From: Geminicoccaceae bacterium | Lineage (GTDB): Bacteria > Pseudomonadota > Alphaproteobacteria > Geminicoccales > Geminicoccaceae | Length of the DNA: 64,000 bases | Assembly (NCBI GenBank): GCA_028285265.1 | Contig: JANQPX010000065.1 | Location: forward strand, 1-64,000 | Reading direction: 5' to 3' | Shown: in pieces, positions 1-8,578 of the stretch | How positions within the stretch are numbered: position 1 is the stretch's first letter | Layout of the letters: each line of letters starts with the position of its first letter | The notes under the pieces: generated by a model | What the model saw: only the letters and a program-made list of their open reading frames with translations | Told to the model about the DNA's origin: nothing | Database searches by the model: none | Position numbers and translations under genes: made by a program

Positions 1-1
1 A

Positions 2-73
2 AACCGCCTCGGTGTCGATGGTGCCCCGGACATCACAAACTTGCCCGATCTCGTTCACGCTATAAAAACTTAA
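2..73 (+). CDS. C-terminal end of a possible HAD-family (2-haloacid dehalogenase-like) hydrolase, partial
   Basis: Only the last 23 codons are in the window, ending at a TAA at 71-73. The tail starts with N-R-L-G and ends around a P-D-L-V-H-A-I stretch. This resembles the C-terminus of type II haloacid dehalogenases, where a VNR motif is followed about 15 residues later by a proline-leucine-rich end. The identification rests on this short similarity only. The true start lies upstream of the window. It runs in the same direction as the next gene but is separated from it by about 280 bases in which I see no further gene. Confidence 0.35.
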   Translation, partial: NRLGVDGAPDITNLPDLVHAIKT

Positions 74-352
74 TCGCCCGGACATTTGCCCCGATTACTA
101 GAAATTGCATTAACCCTATCAAACTAAACGTTTTTCGCACGATGATCGCTCAGCTACCGAGGTCGCCCATCGTTCACCAAGAACCTTTTCACGGAAGGCC
201 TCTTTTGGGGCGCTACATGGACGCCCTTAAAGGCCAACAAACATCACAAAGATCTGGGAGAGACACATCGTGTCGCTTTTCAGATATGAGCTCGCTGCAG
301 CCTGTCCTTAGTCTCCTTGGGATGAGGCTCATCTCAACCGAGGGGCTGCACG
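74..352. other. Intergenic region upstream of the enolase-superfamily gene
   Basis: Nothing convincing is coded here. A plus-strand reading frame runs through it into the next gene in another frame, but its product is low-complexity and resembles no family I know. The stretch around 65-135 is more AT-rich than its surroundings and could hold the promoter of the downstream gene. Confidence 0.4.
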
Positions 353-1459
353 TTGAAGATTACATGCATCACGCTCTGGAAAGTCCCTCTAACAAGTCAC
401 GAGCCATACTATATGGCGTCGGGGAAGGCTTGCAAGACTGTCGAGAGCGTTATCCTACGTCTCGAGACCGATGCCGGGTTTTGCGGTTGGGGAGAAGTCT
501 GCCCGATACCCCATTATCTGCCAGCCTATGCGGATGGGGTCGTGCCAGCGATTGCCGAAGTGTCATCGGCCCTGATCGGCCAGGATCCTATTGGTGCAGA
601 AGCGCTTATCGGTAAGGTCGATGCATTGCTTCCTGATCACCGCTACGCCAAGTCGGCGCTGGACTTGGCACTTTGGGACATTACGGCACGTTTCGCGAAG
701 CTACCGCTCTATGTCCTGCTGGGCGGCAAACGCTCAGACAAGCTACCGCTTTATCACTCCATCACCTGCATCGACCCTGACGATATGGCGAGGATTGCAA
801 AGGTCGCCTTCCAATCCGGCATTCGCCAATTCCAAGCGAAACTCGGCGCCGATGCGAATTGGGAGGCGGATGTCGCCCGTCTCCGAAAGGTCCGCGAAGC
901 CGTCGGTGACGGGCCTCTTGTGTATGGCGACTGGAACTGCGGCGCAACACGTCTTGATGCAACACGGGTCGGTAGGGCGGTGCGAGATCTGGACATCATG
1001 CTTGAACAGCCCTGTCGTTCGATCGACGAGTGTTCAGCTGTTCGATCGGCCACCGGGCTACCGATGAAGCTTGATGAAAGTGCGCACGATTTCGATAGCC
1101 TTTTTAAAGCGCAGGCTCTTGGCTGCATGGATGTTGTTGCGCTCAAGTTATCGAAGTTTGGCGGTATGAGCGCGAGTCGACGAGCGAGAGATCTTTGCAT
1201 CCACTTCGGAACGAAGATGTGTGTCGAGTGCACCTGGGGGTCGGACATCGTGACGGCAGCCGCAATCCATCTTGCCGCCTCGACACCAGTCAACATGGTT
1301 CAAAACGTCTGTGATCTCTCTGGTTATGTGTCGCCCCGCCTCGACCCCGAGGGTCCTGTTCGCGAAGACGGTATGATCTCGCCTTCGAACGCCGCCGGCC
1401 TCGGCATCAATCCGGATTTGGATGTGCTCGGTGAACCCGAGGCAGTCTTCGTACAATAG
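353..1459 (+). CDS. Mandelate racemase/muconate lactonizing enzyme family protein
   Basis: This 368-residue protein has the full length of an enolase-superfamily enzyme, with an N-terminal capping domain (about 1-125) and a TIM-barrel domain. Metal ligands are visible as D193 (GDWN), E218 (LEQP) and D241 (KLDES). K163 in FQAKLG and K265 in ALKLSKFGG are the expected general acid/base lysines. The first lysine of the usual KxK motif is a glutamine (Q161), as I recall for the hydroxyproline-betaine epimerase/cis-3-hydroxyproline dehydratase branch. A role in hydroxyproline or betaine use is therefore possible but inferred. The chosen start is a TTG preceded by a GAGGGG stretch; an in-frame ATG is not available without losing the conserved N-terminus. 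Confidence 0.85.
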   Translation: MKITCITLWKVPLTSHEPYYMASGKACKTVESVILRLETDAGFCGWGEVCPIPHYLPAYADGVVPAIAEVSSALIGQDPIGAEALIGKVDALLPDHRYAKSALDLALWDITARFAKLPLYVLLGGKRSDKLPLYHSITCIDPDDMARIAKVAFQSGIRQFQAKLGADANWEADVARLRKVREAVGDGPLVYGDWNCGATRLDATRVGRAVRDLDIMLEQPCRSIDECSAVRSATGLPMKLDESAHDFDSLFKAQALGCMDVVALKLSKFGGMSASRRARDLCIHFGTKMCVECTWGSDIVTAAAIHLAASTPVNMVQNVCDLSGYVSPRLDPEGPVREDGMISPSNAAGLGINPDLDVLGEPEAVFVQ

Positions 1460-1480
1460 TCCCCAATACTGACTGAAGCG

Positions 1481-1519
1481 GAGGCCTCTTCTGCGATGAC
1501 GGAGGGTAGGAGAGGCCTC
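1481..1519 (+). terminator. Inverted repeat after the enolase-superfamily gene, terminator-like
   Basis: GAGGCCTCT at 1481-1489 is exactly complementary to AGAGGCCTC at 1511-1519, with a 21-base loop. It starts about 20 bases after the stop codon. There is no T-run, so a role in termination or mRNA end protection is inferred from position and stem strength. Confidence 0.45.
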
Positions 1520-1694
1520 GACCGATTGCAGCGTTCAGGCCGAACTGCATGCGGCAGCCGTGTCACGTCACTTCACAACGGCTTGTTTCGGCGCTCAGCG
1601 ACATGGTCAGCCCAGCGACAAAACTCTACGTCGAAATTGTTCACCAAGACCAATCATCTCCAGTCTTGATGTCAATCAAACAGGGAATCGACGC

Positions 1695-2369
1695 ATGCAT
1701 AAACGCAATCCATTAAAGAACTTTGCCGCCGTTGTTGCGGCTATGCTGATCGGTAGTTCGGCACTTTCGATTGTGGCTGAAGCCGCCGAAGTTCGCATTG
1801 TGAATTTAACTCGTGGTCAAGTATTCTCGCCGGTCATTGTATGGAGTCACAATAGTGACTTCGGTCGTTTCTTCGGTTTTGGTGATCCGGCGAGCGAAGA
1901 ACTCAGAGCCATCGCGGAAGATGGAAACACGCAGCCCATGGCGGACGTACTGTCAGGCGATGGTAATGTTAATGGCATCACCATCAGTGAAGGACCTATT
2001 CCGCCAGGCGGTTCTGTAACGCTTACGGTTGAGAACGGGCAGCAAATCTCGTTAGCAAGTATGTTGGTCAATACCAACGATACCTTCTTTGCCCTTCGGG
2101 CTGCGGATCTGCCACGTGAACGGCAGGAGTTCTTTCTTCCCGGTTGGGACGCAGGGACTGAGGACAACAACGAAGACTGTTCCTTTATTCCCGGGCCCGC
2201 CTGCGCTGATATTGACCCTGATAACATCGCCGTACCTGACGACGGCGAAGGTTATATCTTCACTCAAGAGGGTATCCACGGCCAGACTGGTGGCGTCGAG
2301 ACAAGTGACTTGAACCCAGCGCAGCAGGACTGGCGCAATCCAGTCGCGTATGTAGTCATCACGCGATAG
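1695..2369 (+). CDS. Secreted spondin-domain protein
   Basis: The 224-residue product begins with a typical Sec signal peptide (charged MHKRN start, hydrophobic core, cleavage likely after AEA near residue 30). The mature part matches the bacterial spondin-N-like family. It starts VRIVNLTRGQ, followed by a VFSPVIV strand, then an acidic stretch with AEDGNTQPMAD and later a glycine-rich SEGPIPPGGSVTL strand, which is the usual family order. Such proteins are exported to the periplasm or outside and have no established biochemical role in bacteria. An in-frame upstream extension to 1560 exists, but the ATG at 1695 places the signal peptide correctly. A strong inverted repeat follows the gene. 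Confidence 0.82.
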   Translation: MHKRNPLKNFAAVVAAMLIGSSALSIVAEAAEVRIVNLTRGQVFSPVIVWSHNSDFGRFFGFGDPASEELRAIAEDGNTQPMADVLSGDGNVNGITISEGPIPPGGSVTLTVENGQQISLASMLVNTNDTFFALRAADLPRERQEFFLPGWDAGTEDNNEDCSFIPGPACADIDPDNIAVPDDGEGYIFTQEGIHGQTGGVETSDLNPAQQDWRNPVAYVVITR

Positions 2370-2409
2370 CGGGATGACCAGGCGTTCTTAAGCGATACCG
2401 TTGCAGCAA

Positions 2410-2438
2410 GGACAGCCGGTGAAGAGTACCGGCTGTCC
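2410..2438 (+). terminator. Strong hairpin after the spondin-domain gene
   Basis: An 11-base perfect stem (GGACAGCCGGT at 2410-2420 and its complement at 2428-2438) encloses a 7-base loop, 40 bases after the stop codon. It lacks a following T-run. It separates the spondin gene from the DUF1638 gene and probably acts as a terminator or mRNA stabiliser. Confidence 0.6.
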
Positions 2439-2449
2439 GTCGGAGTCCG

Positions 2450-3208
2450 GTGAACTCGCCTTTCAAGACCTCGCCGATACGCCCGAGCCGCAGCGGATTT
2501 ATGAGCCCAGAGGTCGTTTCTTCGATCAAAGATGACGAGATTCGTAGGCATCGAACTATTGTTGGTCATAGACTGAGACCGATGGAACGCGTTCGTCAAC
2601 GAGGCTTCAACTTCAAGCGTGGTTTGGGCCACACGCTTCTGATCGCCTGTGGCGCACTTGGGCGAGAAATCATCGACTTGATCGAGTTGAATGGGTGGCG
2701 TCATTTGGACGTCACCTGCCTTCCCGCCAAACTCCATCATCGCCCGCAACTCATCCCGGACGAAGTGCGCCGAAAGATACGCGCAAATAGATCTCGATAT
2801 GAGAAGATTTTCGTTCTGTATGGTGACTGCGGTACTGGTGGCCTGCTGGATAAGGTTCTTGAAGAAGAGGGCAACATTGAACGCATTCCCGGCCCACACT
2901 GTTTTTCATTCTTTCGTGGGAATGAGGTTTTTGCACGATCTTCCGAAGACGATATCAGCACGTTCTATCTGACTGATTACTTTTGCCGGTACTTCGAGAA
3001 GTTTGTCTGGGAGGCTCTTGCCTTGGATCGCCACGATGACATGGTGGCGTTTGTCTTCGGCAATTATACAAGACTCCTCTTTATGCCACAGGTGAAAGAT
3101 GAAGCCTTGGAGCAAAAGGCACGCGGCATCGCTGCTCGGCTCGGCTTAGACTATGCGTATCAGTTCTGCGGCTATGGTGAGCTCGAAGCGTCGATGGCTC
3201 GACTTTAG
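2450..3208 (+). CDS. DUF1638 domain protein
   Basis: The core of this 252-residue protein matches DUF1638. It has LLIACGALGREI, a short strand with LPAKLHHRP, the YGDCGTGG motif followed by a leucine-rich helix, then a PGPHC-F turn and FYLTD. The conserved Cys and His residues suggest a metal- or cofactor-binding site, but no function is established. DUF1638 genes are often found beside corrinoid methyltransferase genes, but none is here. The start is uncertain. The longest frame opens with GTG at 2450, immediately after the hairpin, but ATG at 2501 or 2582 are also possible and the conserved region begins only near residue 57. Confidence 0.75.
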   Translation: MNSPFKTSPIRPSRSGFMSPEVVSSIKDDEIRRHRTIVGHRLRPMERVRQRGFNFKRGLGHTLLIACGALGREIIDLIELNGWRHLDVTCLPAKLHHRPQLIPDEVRRKIRANRSRYEKIFVLYGDCGTGGLLDKVLEEEGNIERIPGPHCFSFFRGNEVFARSSEDDISTFYLTDYFCRYFEKFVWEALALDRHDDMVAFVFGNYTRLLFMPQVKDEALEQKARGIAARLGLDYAYQFCGYGELEASMARL

Positions 3209-3419
3209 CGCTCTCTGCTCATGGCCTATGACTAATCATTGCTGCCCTTTGTCGTGTTCTAGAGGCCTGCAAAGACCTTGGAGCACACTACATTGAATGG
3301 ACGGGTGGGGCAGGGCGCGTTGGATCGAATGCTCATGACGGTCTGTCGCAAGCGTCATAAGAGCGATGAAGCCGTCGGTTCATTTGAACGCGCCATGATG
3401 CGTTTCTATGTCTTAAGGT

Positions 3420-4157
3420 ATGTCTAGACTTCTGACATCGGAGCTATGGACTTACCGTCGCTTGGATCATCCAAGCGTCATAGAAGCGTCGGATTGGCAA
3501 GGATCGAATAGTCCATCGCTCGCACAGCACTACCATCACGAACCACAGATCACCGCCGTCTTATCGGGTAGCCGATGGTTTAAGATAGGTCATCGAACCT
3601 ATCAGATTCGGCAAGGTTGTTTCGCCATGATACCTGCGTGGCTGCCTCATATGTCCGTCGGGAAGGTTGGAAAATCAACAATCAGCCGGGATCTTTTCGT
3701 TGATCCAAGCATCGTAGAGACGGGCCCCGAATTCCTCACGTTTGGTCGCCTGCCGAGCACGCCGATCGACGACGGGGATTCGATCGTTCAGATGATCTTG
3801 CGTGTCGTTCAGGTGCCATCTGTCCGGCGCCGACCTGTGCCGCTCGTTCGGTCGTTTCCTCGCGAAATTCTAGACGCCGTGCGGACAGGTCACGAGAAGA
3901 TCAGTGACATTGCACGCGATGCTCACCTTAGCCGTGAAGGGTTCATAAGAAGGTTTAACCGCGAGTTCGGCATGACACCTCATGCCTATCGACTCGCAGA
4001 GCGTGTGAGTAGGGCCCGCACGATGTTACGGCGCGGGGAGACGCCGATTGCAGCCGCCAACGACACGGGTTTTGCTGATCAAAGTCACTTAGGTCGTGTG
4101 TTTCGGAGAGCTTTTGGTACAACGCCAGCCCGTTTTCGTCGGGCTTGGTGCCCCTGA
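3420..4157 (+). CDS. AraC-family transcriptional regulator with cupin-like sensor domain
   Basis: The 245-residue protein has an N-terminal cupin-like effector domain. Its histidine-rich QHYHHEPQ segment near residue 40 and the GxxxF-MIPAW-PH pattern are typical of AraC_binding domains. A C-terminal AraC double helix-turn-helix follows at about 150-245. The two recognition regions are SDIARDAHLSREGFIRRF and the AANDTGFADQSHLGRVF signature, ending with GTTPARFRR. It lies 71 bases upstream of the ABM-domain gene in the same direction and may control it. The effector is unknown. Confidence 0.88.
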   Translation: MSRLLTSELWTYRRLDHPSVIEASDWQGSNSPSLAQHYHHEPQITAVLSGSRWFKIGHRTYQIRQGCFAMIPAWLPHMSVGKVGKSTISRDLFVDPSIVETGPEFLTFGRLPSTPIDDGDSIVQMILRVVQVPSVRRRPVPLVRSFPREILDAVRTGHEKISDIARDAHLSREGFIRRFNREFGMTPHAYRLAERVSRARTMLRRGETPIAAANDTGFADQSHLGRVFRRAFGTTPARFRRAWCP

Positions 4158-4228
4158 GCGTCACTTTCGTTCCAGACATGGCCCTATGAGATGGGTATTT
4201 TTGGCGCCTCATGGCAGGAGGATGAGAC

Positions 4229-4840
4229 GTGCAGGCTTTGATCTTCGAGGTGAAGCCCAAAGAGGGACACGAGCAGCACTATTTCGATCGGGCTGCAGCG
4301 CTGCGCCCTCGGCTCGAAAGGCATGACGGGATCCTTTTCATCGACCGATACAGAGCTCTCGATCGTGCTGGTATCATCTTGTCCCATTCGCATTGGCGTG
4401 ACGAGGCTTCAATGACGAAGTGGCGGGTTGACGAGGCTCATCACAAAACACAGTCAGCAGGGCGACAAATCCACTTCGACGATTATCGCATCCGTATTTC
4501 TCATGTTCTCCACTATCGTGTCGGCGCCCAGCCTGCGAAAGCCTGGACCTGCGATGGAGCGTATAAGAGTCCGACGGCTATATCGCCGAAGTGCTTGGTT
4601 GTGATTGGGACCAAGACTTTGCCTTGGGATGATGGAGGAACGAACTTTCAAAGCGTGAATTTTGAGGATCACTTTCTCACGATCATCGAGCCAGGTTCTG
4701 AGAAGGAAAGCCGTGACCTCATCGCAAAGGCCGATGGGCAGCGACATGTTACCAGTAGTCTCCTGTCGATCGTGTCGCGTGACTACGGCATGTATGATCG
4801 AGACGAGGCGCCTCAGTACTTTCCGCCTGTACGGCCTTAA
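4229..4840 (+). CDS. Antibiotic biosynthesis monooxygenase (ABM)-like domain protein
   Basis: The first about 100 residues look like a dimeric alpha-beta barrel ABM/quinol-monooxygenase domain. The chain opens with an ALIFEVKPKEG strand, then YFDRAAALRPRLERHDGILF, a HSHWRDEASMTKWR element and a final amphipathic helix. The remaining 100 residues could be a second, divergent copy of the same fold and contain a FEDHFLTIIEP strand. The start codon is GTG with an AGGAGG ribosome-binding site 7 bases upstream, which fixes the start. The gene is convergent with the downstream dehydrogenase. The substrate is unknown. Confidence 0.65.
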   Translation: MQALIFEVKPKEGHEQHYFDRAAALRPRLERHDGILFIDRYRALDRAGIILSHSHWRDEASMTKWRVDEAHHKTQSAGRQIHFDDYRIRISHVLHYRVGAQPAKAWTCDGAYKSPTAISPKCLVVIGTKTLPWDDGGTNFQSVNFEDHFLTIIEPGSEKESRDLIAKADGQRHVTSSLLSIVSRDYGMYDRDEAPQYFPPVRP

Positions 4841-4986
4841 GGCCTTCTAGCGGTAGCCTCTCGCCCCTAAGGATGAGCCGACGATCGGGCGCCCGTCATC
4901 CGCTCGCGAGTTTTCTTCAGCATGAAAAGTCTGTTGGCTCACAAATGCTAACGAGCCGAATGCGCCAGTCAACAACGCTGAGGCGA

Positions 4987-6120
4987 TTAGCCGGTTGCAG
5001 CGTCTCTTATCTGGGGTCGATCTCCAGACCCATGTCCACCAGCGGGAACATCATCAGACGACCGTCCTTCGCGGCTCTCCAGGGAACACGAGCGCTGAAG
5101 GGTTGCGATGCGTTGTTCAGCTAAGAGATCGGCTGCGACATCTGGGCTGATACTTCGCTTTGATGCGGTGTCGAAGACGTTGGAGAGTGTATCGCTCAAA
5201 GCATCCAGTTTCTGATTGATCCAAGCGGTCGACTCCCCTTCGAGCTCAGCCGCCACGGCAAGGAGGCCGCCAGCGTTGACGATGTAGTCGGGGGCATAGA
5301 GGATTCCCTGCTCACTAAGTCTCTCGCCGTCTTGTTGCTCGGCCAACTGGTTGTTGGCAGATCCGACAATGATCGAAGCCCGCATGCTTCTTATTGTTGA
5401 TTCATTCAAAACCGCTCCAAGGGCGCAGGGGCAGTAGACGTCAACATCAGCGGCGTGCGCACCTTCCACATCAATCGGCTGGACCCCTAGTGTTTGAGAC
5501 GCTTCTCGCAGACACTCGTCGTTAACGTCAGCAGCAAAAACGATTGCACCCTCTCGGTTCAGCATCTCGGCAAGCCGCATTCCAACCTTGCCAAGCCCGG
5601 CGACTGCGACGCGCAATCCCTGGAGGCTGGTCCGCTGATGCCGGTGCTTTACGGCCGTCTTCATCGAAATGAGGACGCCTTGAGCCGTCGCTTTGGACGG
5701 AGGAACAACACTGTCGCCGAACACAAACGGCGTTTCATGTTGCATGATTTCGATATCGTTAGCGTTCAATCCGAAGTCGACTCCCGTACGAAATCGACCA
5801 CCAATCCGCTGCGTAATCTGAGCCATCGCTCGCATTTGAGCGGCACGCTGATGCTCGTCGGGGGCGCTGAGAATAACTGCCTTCGCACCACCGAACGTTA
5901 GGCCTGCCATCACCGATTTGTAGGTCATGCCACGCGAAAGCCTTAGAACATCACCCATCGCCTCATCGTCGGAGGCATAGGACTTCAGTCTGCAACCACC
6001 GACCGATGGCTTTTGCCAGATCCTGTGGAGTGCAATGATGGCGCGAAGACCACTTGGTGGGTCACAAACGAACATGACCTCAGCGTGATCATCAAAATTG
6101 GTGTGTTGCTGTAACGACAT
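4987..6120 (-). CDS. Leu/Phe/Val-type amino acid dehydrogenase (Glu/Leu/Phe/Val dehydrogenase family)
   Basis: The 377-residue product matches NAD-dependent leucine/phenylalanine/valine dehydrogenases, which oxidatively deaminate branched-chain or aromatic amino acids to 2-oxo acids. Visible features are the substrate region GGCRLKSY, the catalytic lysine region FGGAKAV, a VDFGLNANDIE segment corresponding to the catalytic aspartate loop, and a Rossmann motif VAGLGKVGMRLAE. The C-terminal NAGG segment is also present. The frame could extend upstream to 6195, but ATG at 6120, with an AGGATGAGGA stretch upstream, agrees with the conserved N-terminus. About 35 residues at the C-terminus are unusually hydrophilic and rich in Gly, Ser and Arg. 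Confidence 0.88.
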   Translation of the reverse strand: MSLQQHTNFDDHAEVMFVCDPPSGLRAIIALHRIWQKPSVGGCRLKSYASDDEAMGDVLRLSRGMTYKSVMAGLTFGGAKAVILSAPDEHQRAAQMRAMAQITQRIGGRFRTGVDFGLNANDIEIMQHETPFVFGDSVVPPSKATAQGVLISMKTAVKHRHQRTSLQGLRVAVAGLGKVGMRLAEMLNREGAIVFAADVNDECLREASQTLGVQPIDVEGAHAADVDVYCPCALGAVLNESTIRSMRASIIVGSANNQLAEQQDGERLSEQGILYAPDYIVNAGGLLAVAAELEGESTAWINQKLDALSDTLSNVFDTASKRSISPDVAADLLAEQRIATLQRSCSLESREGRSSDDVPAGGHGSGDRPQIRDAATG

Positions 6121-6488
6121 GGGCGTCCTCATCCTTTTTCGGGGTCCACGGTTTGCTACGCTCGAGCGCAACGCGAACGTGTCGACCCTCGCCATTCTGA
6201 CTGCCGGACATGCGCGAGCTTCAACTCTTTTAGGATAGATGAAACCGATTGAAAGATGATGCCTTTTTGACCCGACCTGGCCACTGAATTGGGTTATTTA
6301 TTCCACAATTTTGGCTCTTGTTAAAAGAATTTTCGAATAGTGAAGTTGGAGCCGCTTTATCCTTGCGCTGGATTATGATCGTTTTCAAGGCGTGGCTTCT
6401 GGTAAGCCGCGAGCTTATCGGCATCGGCTGCTTGCCCGGCAATGCGACTTTTGATTACAAATTTCAGGTTGATAAAGTGCAGTGTCTA
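6121..6488. other. Intergenic region between the dehydrogenase and the MarR gene
   Basis: This 368-base stretch lies upstream of the dehydrogenase gene and downstream of the MarR gene, both on the minus strand. It is AT-richer than the flanking genes around 6240-6380 and probably holds the dehydrogenase promoter. No gene or repeat was recognised. Confidence 0.4.
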
Positions 6489-6941
6489 TCAACCCTTCAA
6501 CGTTAATGCTGACAGCAATTCAGCCAGCTTTGAAGCCTCATGTTCCTCCAAGCGATCTTCGATCAGCAGTCTGAGCTGGGTCGAATAAATGTCCCACATT
6601 TTCAAGCGCATGATCCGCCCGGCATCGGTAATCGAAACCACATGACCGCGCCCATCGCTCTTGCAGACATCTCTTTTGATGAATCCGGCCTTTTCGATAC
6701 GGTCCAACAATCTTGATGTGCCATATTGAGGCAACAAGAGCCGATCCTTTAAAGCAAACGGCCGGATACCCTCGGCTCCGGCCTTCTCAATCTCGAGCAT
6801 CGCATCGTACCAGCTAAGCGAGGGCAGTCTCTCCTTCTTTAGGGCGTCGTCTATGGTCGAGACGATGTCTGTTCCGACTGACATCAATCTCGTCCAGATT
6901 GTGATCGTCGTTGGGCTGAGCTGGTTCATAGCGAGGAGCAT
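6489..6941 (-). CDS. MarR-family transcriptional regulator
   Basis: The 150-residue protein has MarR size and order: an N-terminal helix (TTITIWTRLMSV), a LSWYDAMLEIE helix, then the winged helix-turn-helix with LLLPQYGTSRLLDRIEKAGFIKR. The wing DGRGHVVSITDAGR and a C-terminal dimerisation helix follow. It is divergent from a glutathione S-transferase gene. Two ATGCA/TGCAT palindromes lie in the 89-base intergenic region, the classical arrangement for a MarR repressor that controls itself and its neighbour. The inducer is unknown. ATG at 6941 is used; a second ATG four codons in is also possible. Confidence 0.9.
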   Translation of the reverse strand: MLLAMNQLSPTTITIWTRLMSVGTDIVSTIDDALKKERLPSLSWYDAMLEIEKAGAEGIRPFALKDRLLLPQYGTSRLLDRIEKAGFIKRDVCKSDGRGHVVSITDAGRIMRLKMWDIYSTQLRLLIEDRLEEHEASKLAELLSALTLKG

Positions 6942-6949
6942 AGAGAAAC

Positions 6950-6961
6950 ATGCAGTTGCAT
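6950..6961. promoter_or_regulatory. Putative MarR operator 1
   Basis: ATGCAGTTGCAT has perfect 5-base arms around a 2-base centre. It lies just upstream of the MarR start codon and shares its half-sites with operator 2. Binding of the adjacent MarR is inferred. Confidence 0.5.
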
Positions 6962-6997
6962 CAAGATTGACGCTGACTTTTTCCTGATCTAATTTAC

Positions 6998-7009
6998 ATG
7001 CATATGCAT
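6998..7009. promoter_or_regulatory. Putative MarR operator 2
   Basis: ATGCATATGCAT is a perfect 12-base palindrome, 48 bases from operator 1 and 21 bases upstream of the GST start codon. Occupation here would block the GST promoter and ribosome-binding region. Confidence 0.55.
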
Positions 7010-7030
7010 CTATCTTGAGGAGATTGGGTC

Positions 7031-7702
7031 ATGGCCCGTTTGCAGCTGGTTAGCCACAAACTTTGCCCTTATGTGCAACGCGCCATCATTGCTTTGGTCG
7101 AGAAAGATGTACCTTTTGAAAGACTCGACATCGATCTTGCCGACAAGCCGGCATGGTTTCTCGCTCTTTCCCCGCTTGGCAAGACGCCAGTTTTGGTTGC
7201 CGATGGACAGCCTGTTTTTGAATCGGCGGTGATCCTCGAGTATCTGGAGGAGACCCAGCAAAGACCGCTTCATCCAATTGAACCGCTGGAGCGAGCACGG
7301 CATCGGTCTTGGATCGAATTCGGCTCGGCCGTCTTAGCCGATATTGCCGGCTTTTACAGTGCAGCTGACGCCGTCACCTTCCGAATCAAAAGAGAAGCGC
7401 TGCAGGGAAAATTCGCGCGCTTGGAGGAGCAATTGGGTGAGGGGCCCTTTTTCTCTGGTGAACGGTTCAGTCTTGTTGACACTGTCTTTGGACCGGTTTT
7501 CCGATACATTGACTGCTTTGAGAGAATCGAAGAGTTCGGGCTTCTCGAGGGAAACGCCAAAACTGAGGCATGGCGGGAGACACTTGGACAAAGGGTCTCC
7601 ATCAAGGCCGCTGTCGCAGACGACTATCCCTTGCTCCTACGGCGATTCCTCGAGGGACGGCAATCCTATCTGACCTCGCTGATGAGCCGTAGCGTGTCGT
7701 AG
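7031..7702 (+). CDS. Glutathione S-transferase family protein
   Basis: The 223-residue protein has an N-terminal thioredoxin-like domain with the active-site motif CPYVQR (C12), the cis-proline segment GKTPVLV and the glutathione-binding ESAVILEYLEE. An all-helical C-terminal domain with the FSLVDTVFGPVF signature (N-capping box region) follows. A cysteine at the active site suggests an omega- or beta-like GST acting in thiol transfer, dehalogenation or detoxification. The start ATG has AGGAG upstream. It is divergent from the MarR gene, so induction by an electrophilic or phenolic compound is plausible but inferred. Confidence 0.9.
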   Translation: MARLQLVSHKLCPYVQRAIIALVEKDVPFERLDIDLADKPAWFLALSPLGKTPVLVADGQPVFESAVILEYLEETQQRPLHPIEPLERARHRSWIEFGSAVLADIAGFYSAADAVTFRIKREALQGKFARLEEQLGEGPFFSGERFSLVDTVFGPVFRYIDCFERIEEFGLLEGNAKTEAWRETLGQRVSIKAAVADDYPLLLRRFLEGRQSYLTSLMSRSVS

Positions 7703-8015
7703 AACGACTGTTTGATCGATCGACTCGAAACGTCAACATGCTGAATCCAGTGGACCGCAATCGCGCATTTTGTGGATTGCTGTAAGGCAGATAGTCCATC
7801 AAGACCGACTCTAACAAGTGCCTTACTCCACGTGTTGGCAGACGGCGTACGCTCGGAATTGTTATAGCTAAAGCCGGGCAGGAGCCGACGACAGCTTGGC
7901 TTGTCGTGCTTGACGCTCGTGATGCGGGTCGCCGGGACTGAGAGATGATCTAGTTATCACTCAACCATCAACGACGAGAAGGGCTAGGCTGAGCTCGCCG
8001 TCCAGGGAAACGACT
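7703..8015. other. Intergenic region between GST and DUF2237 genes
   Basis: About 310 bases with no recognisable gene, repeat or terminator. It presumably contains the promoter of the DUF2237 gene. Confidence 0.4.
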
Positions 8016-8393
8016 ATGACGACAACAGATGCTCGCAATGTGCTCGGTGAACCCCTTTCATCTTGCTCTTTGGACCCCCTTACAGGGTTTTATCGTGATG
8101 GCTGCTGTGCGACCGGGCCGCAAGATCTTGGCAAACACGTTGTTTGTGCAGAGGTGACATCGGCGTTTTTGGAGTTTTCCCAGTCGCGGGGCAATGATCT
8201 GATAACACCGAGAGCTGAATTCGGCTTTCCAGGCCTTAAACCCGGTGATCGTTGGTGTCTTTGTGCGGAGCGTTGGCGAGAGGCGCTAGATCATGGTGTT
8301 GCACCGAGGGTCGTCTTGCAGGCAACGCATGAAGCGGCCCTGGATATCATCGATCTTCAAGATCTCAAGCGCCACGCATTAGACTTAAGCTAA
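8016..8393 (+). CDS. DUF2237 family protein
   Basis: The 125-residue protein matches DUF2237 over its whole length. The family landmarks are NVLGEPL, DPLTGFYRDGCC, the CAEVT-AFLEFSQSRGNDL segment, FGFPGLKPGDRWCLCA and the C-terminal ATHEAAL with an LEDL-like motif. The three clusters of conserved cysteines suggest metal binding or redox activity, but no function is established. It is small, probably cytoplasmic, and stands alone here. Confidence 0.93.
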   Translation: MTTTDARNVLGEPLSSCSLDPLTGFYRDGCCATGPQDLGKHVVCAEVTSAFLEFSQSRGNDLITPRAEFGFPGLKPGDRWCLCAERWREALDHGVAPRVVLQATHEAALDIIDLQDLKRHALDLS

Positions 8394-8578
8394 GTGACGT
8401 CATACTCCCGAAGCGATCGAATACGGATGCCAATAAGTCCGTGAAGCCCGGCAGAGTAAGTACATTACGAGACTAGGTCTGCGCCTTCGATAAGGGATAA
8501 TCGGAGGCTTCCTTTCATATGAACTTCCGGCCTGAAGTTCGGTTTTTGGATCATCATGAACCACAAACGATGGTGTAA

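Noticed and set aside
142..615. Long plus-strand frame overlapping the start of the enolase-superfamily gene
   Set aside because: Its product is arginine- and serine-rich with no family resemblance, and it overlaps a frame with clear catalytic motifs.
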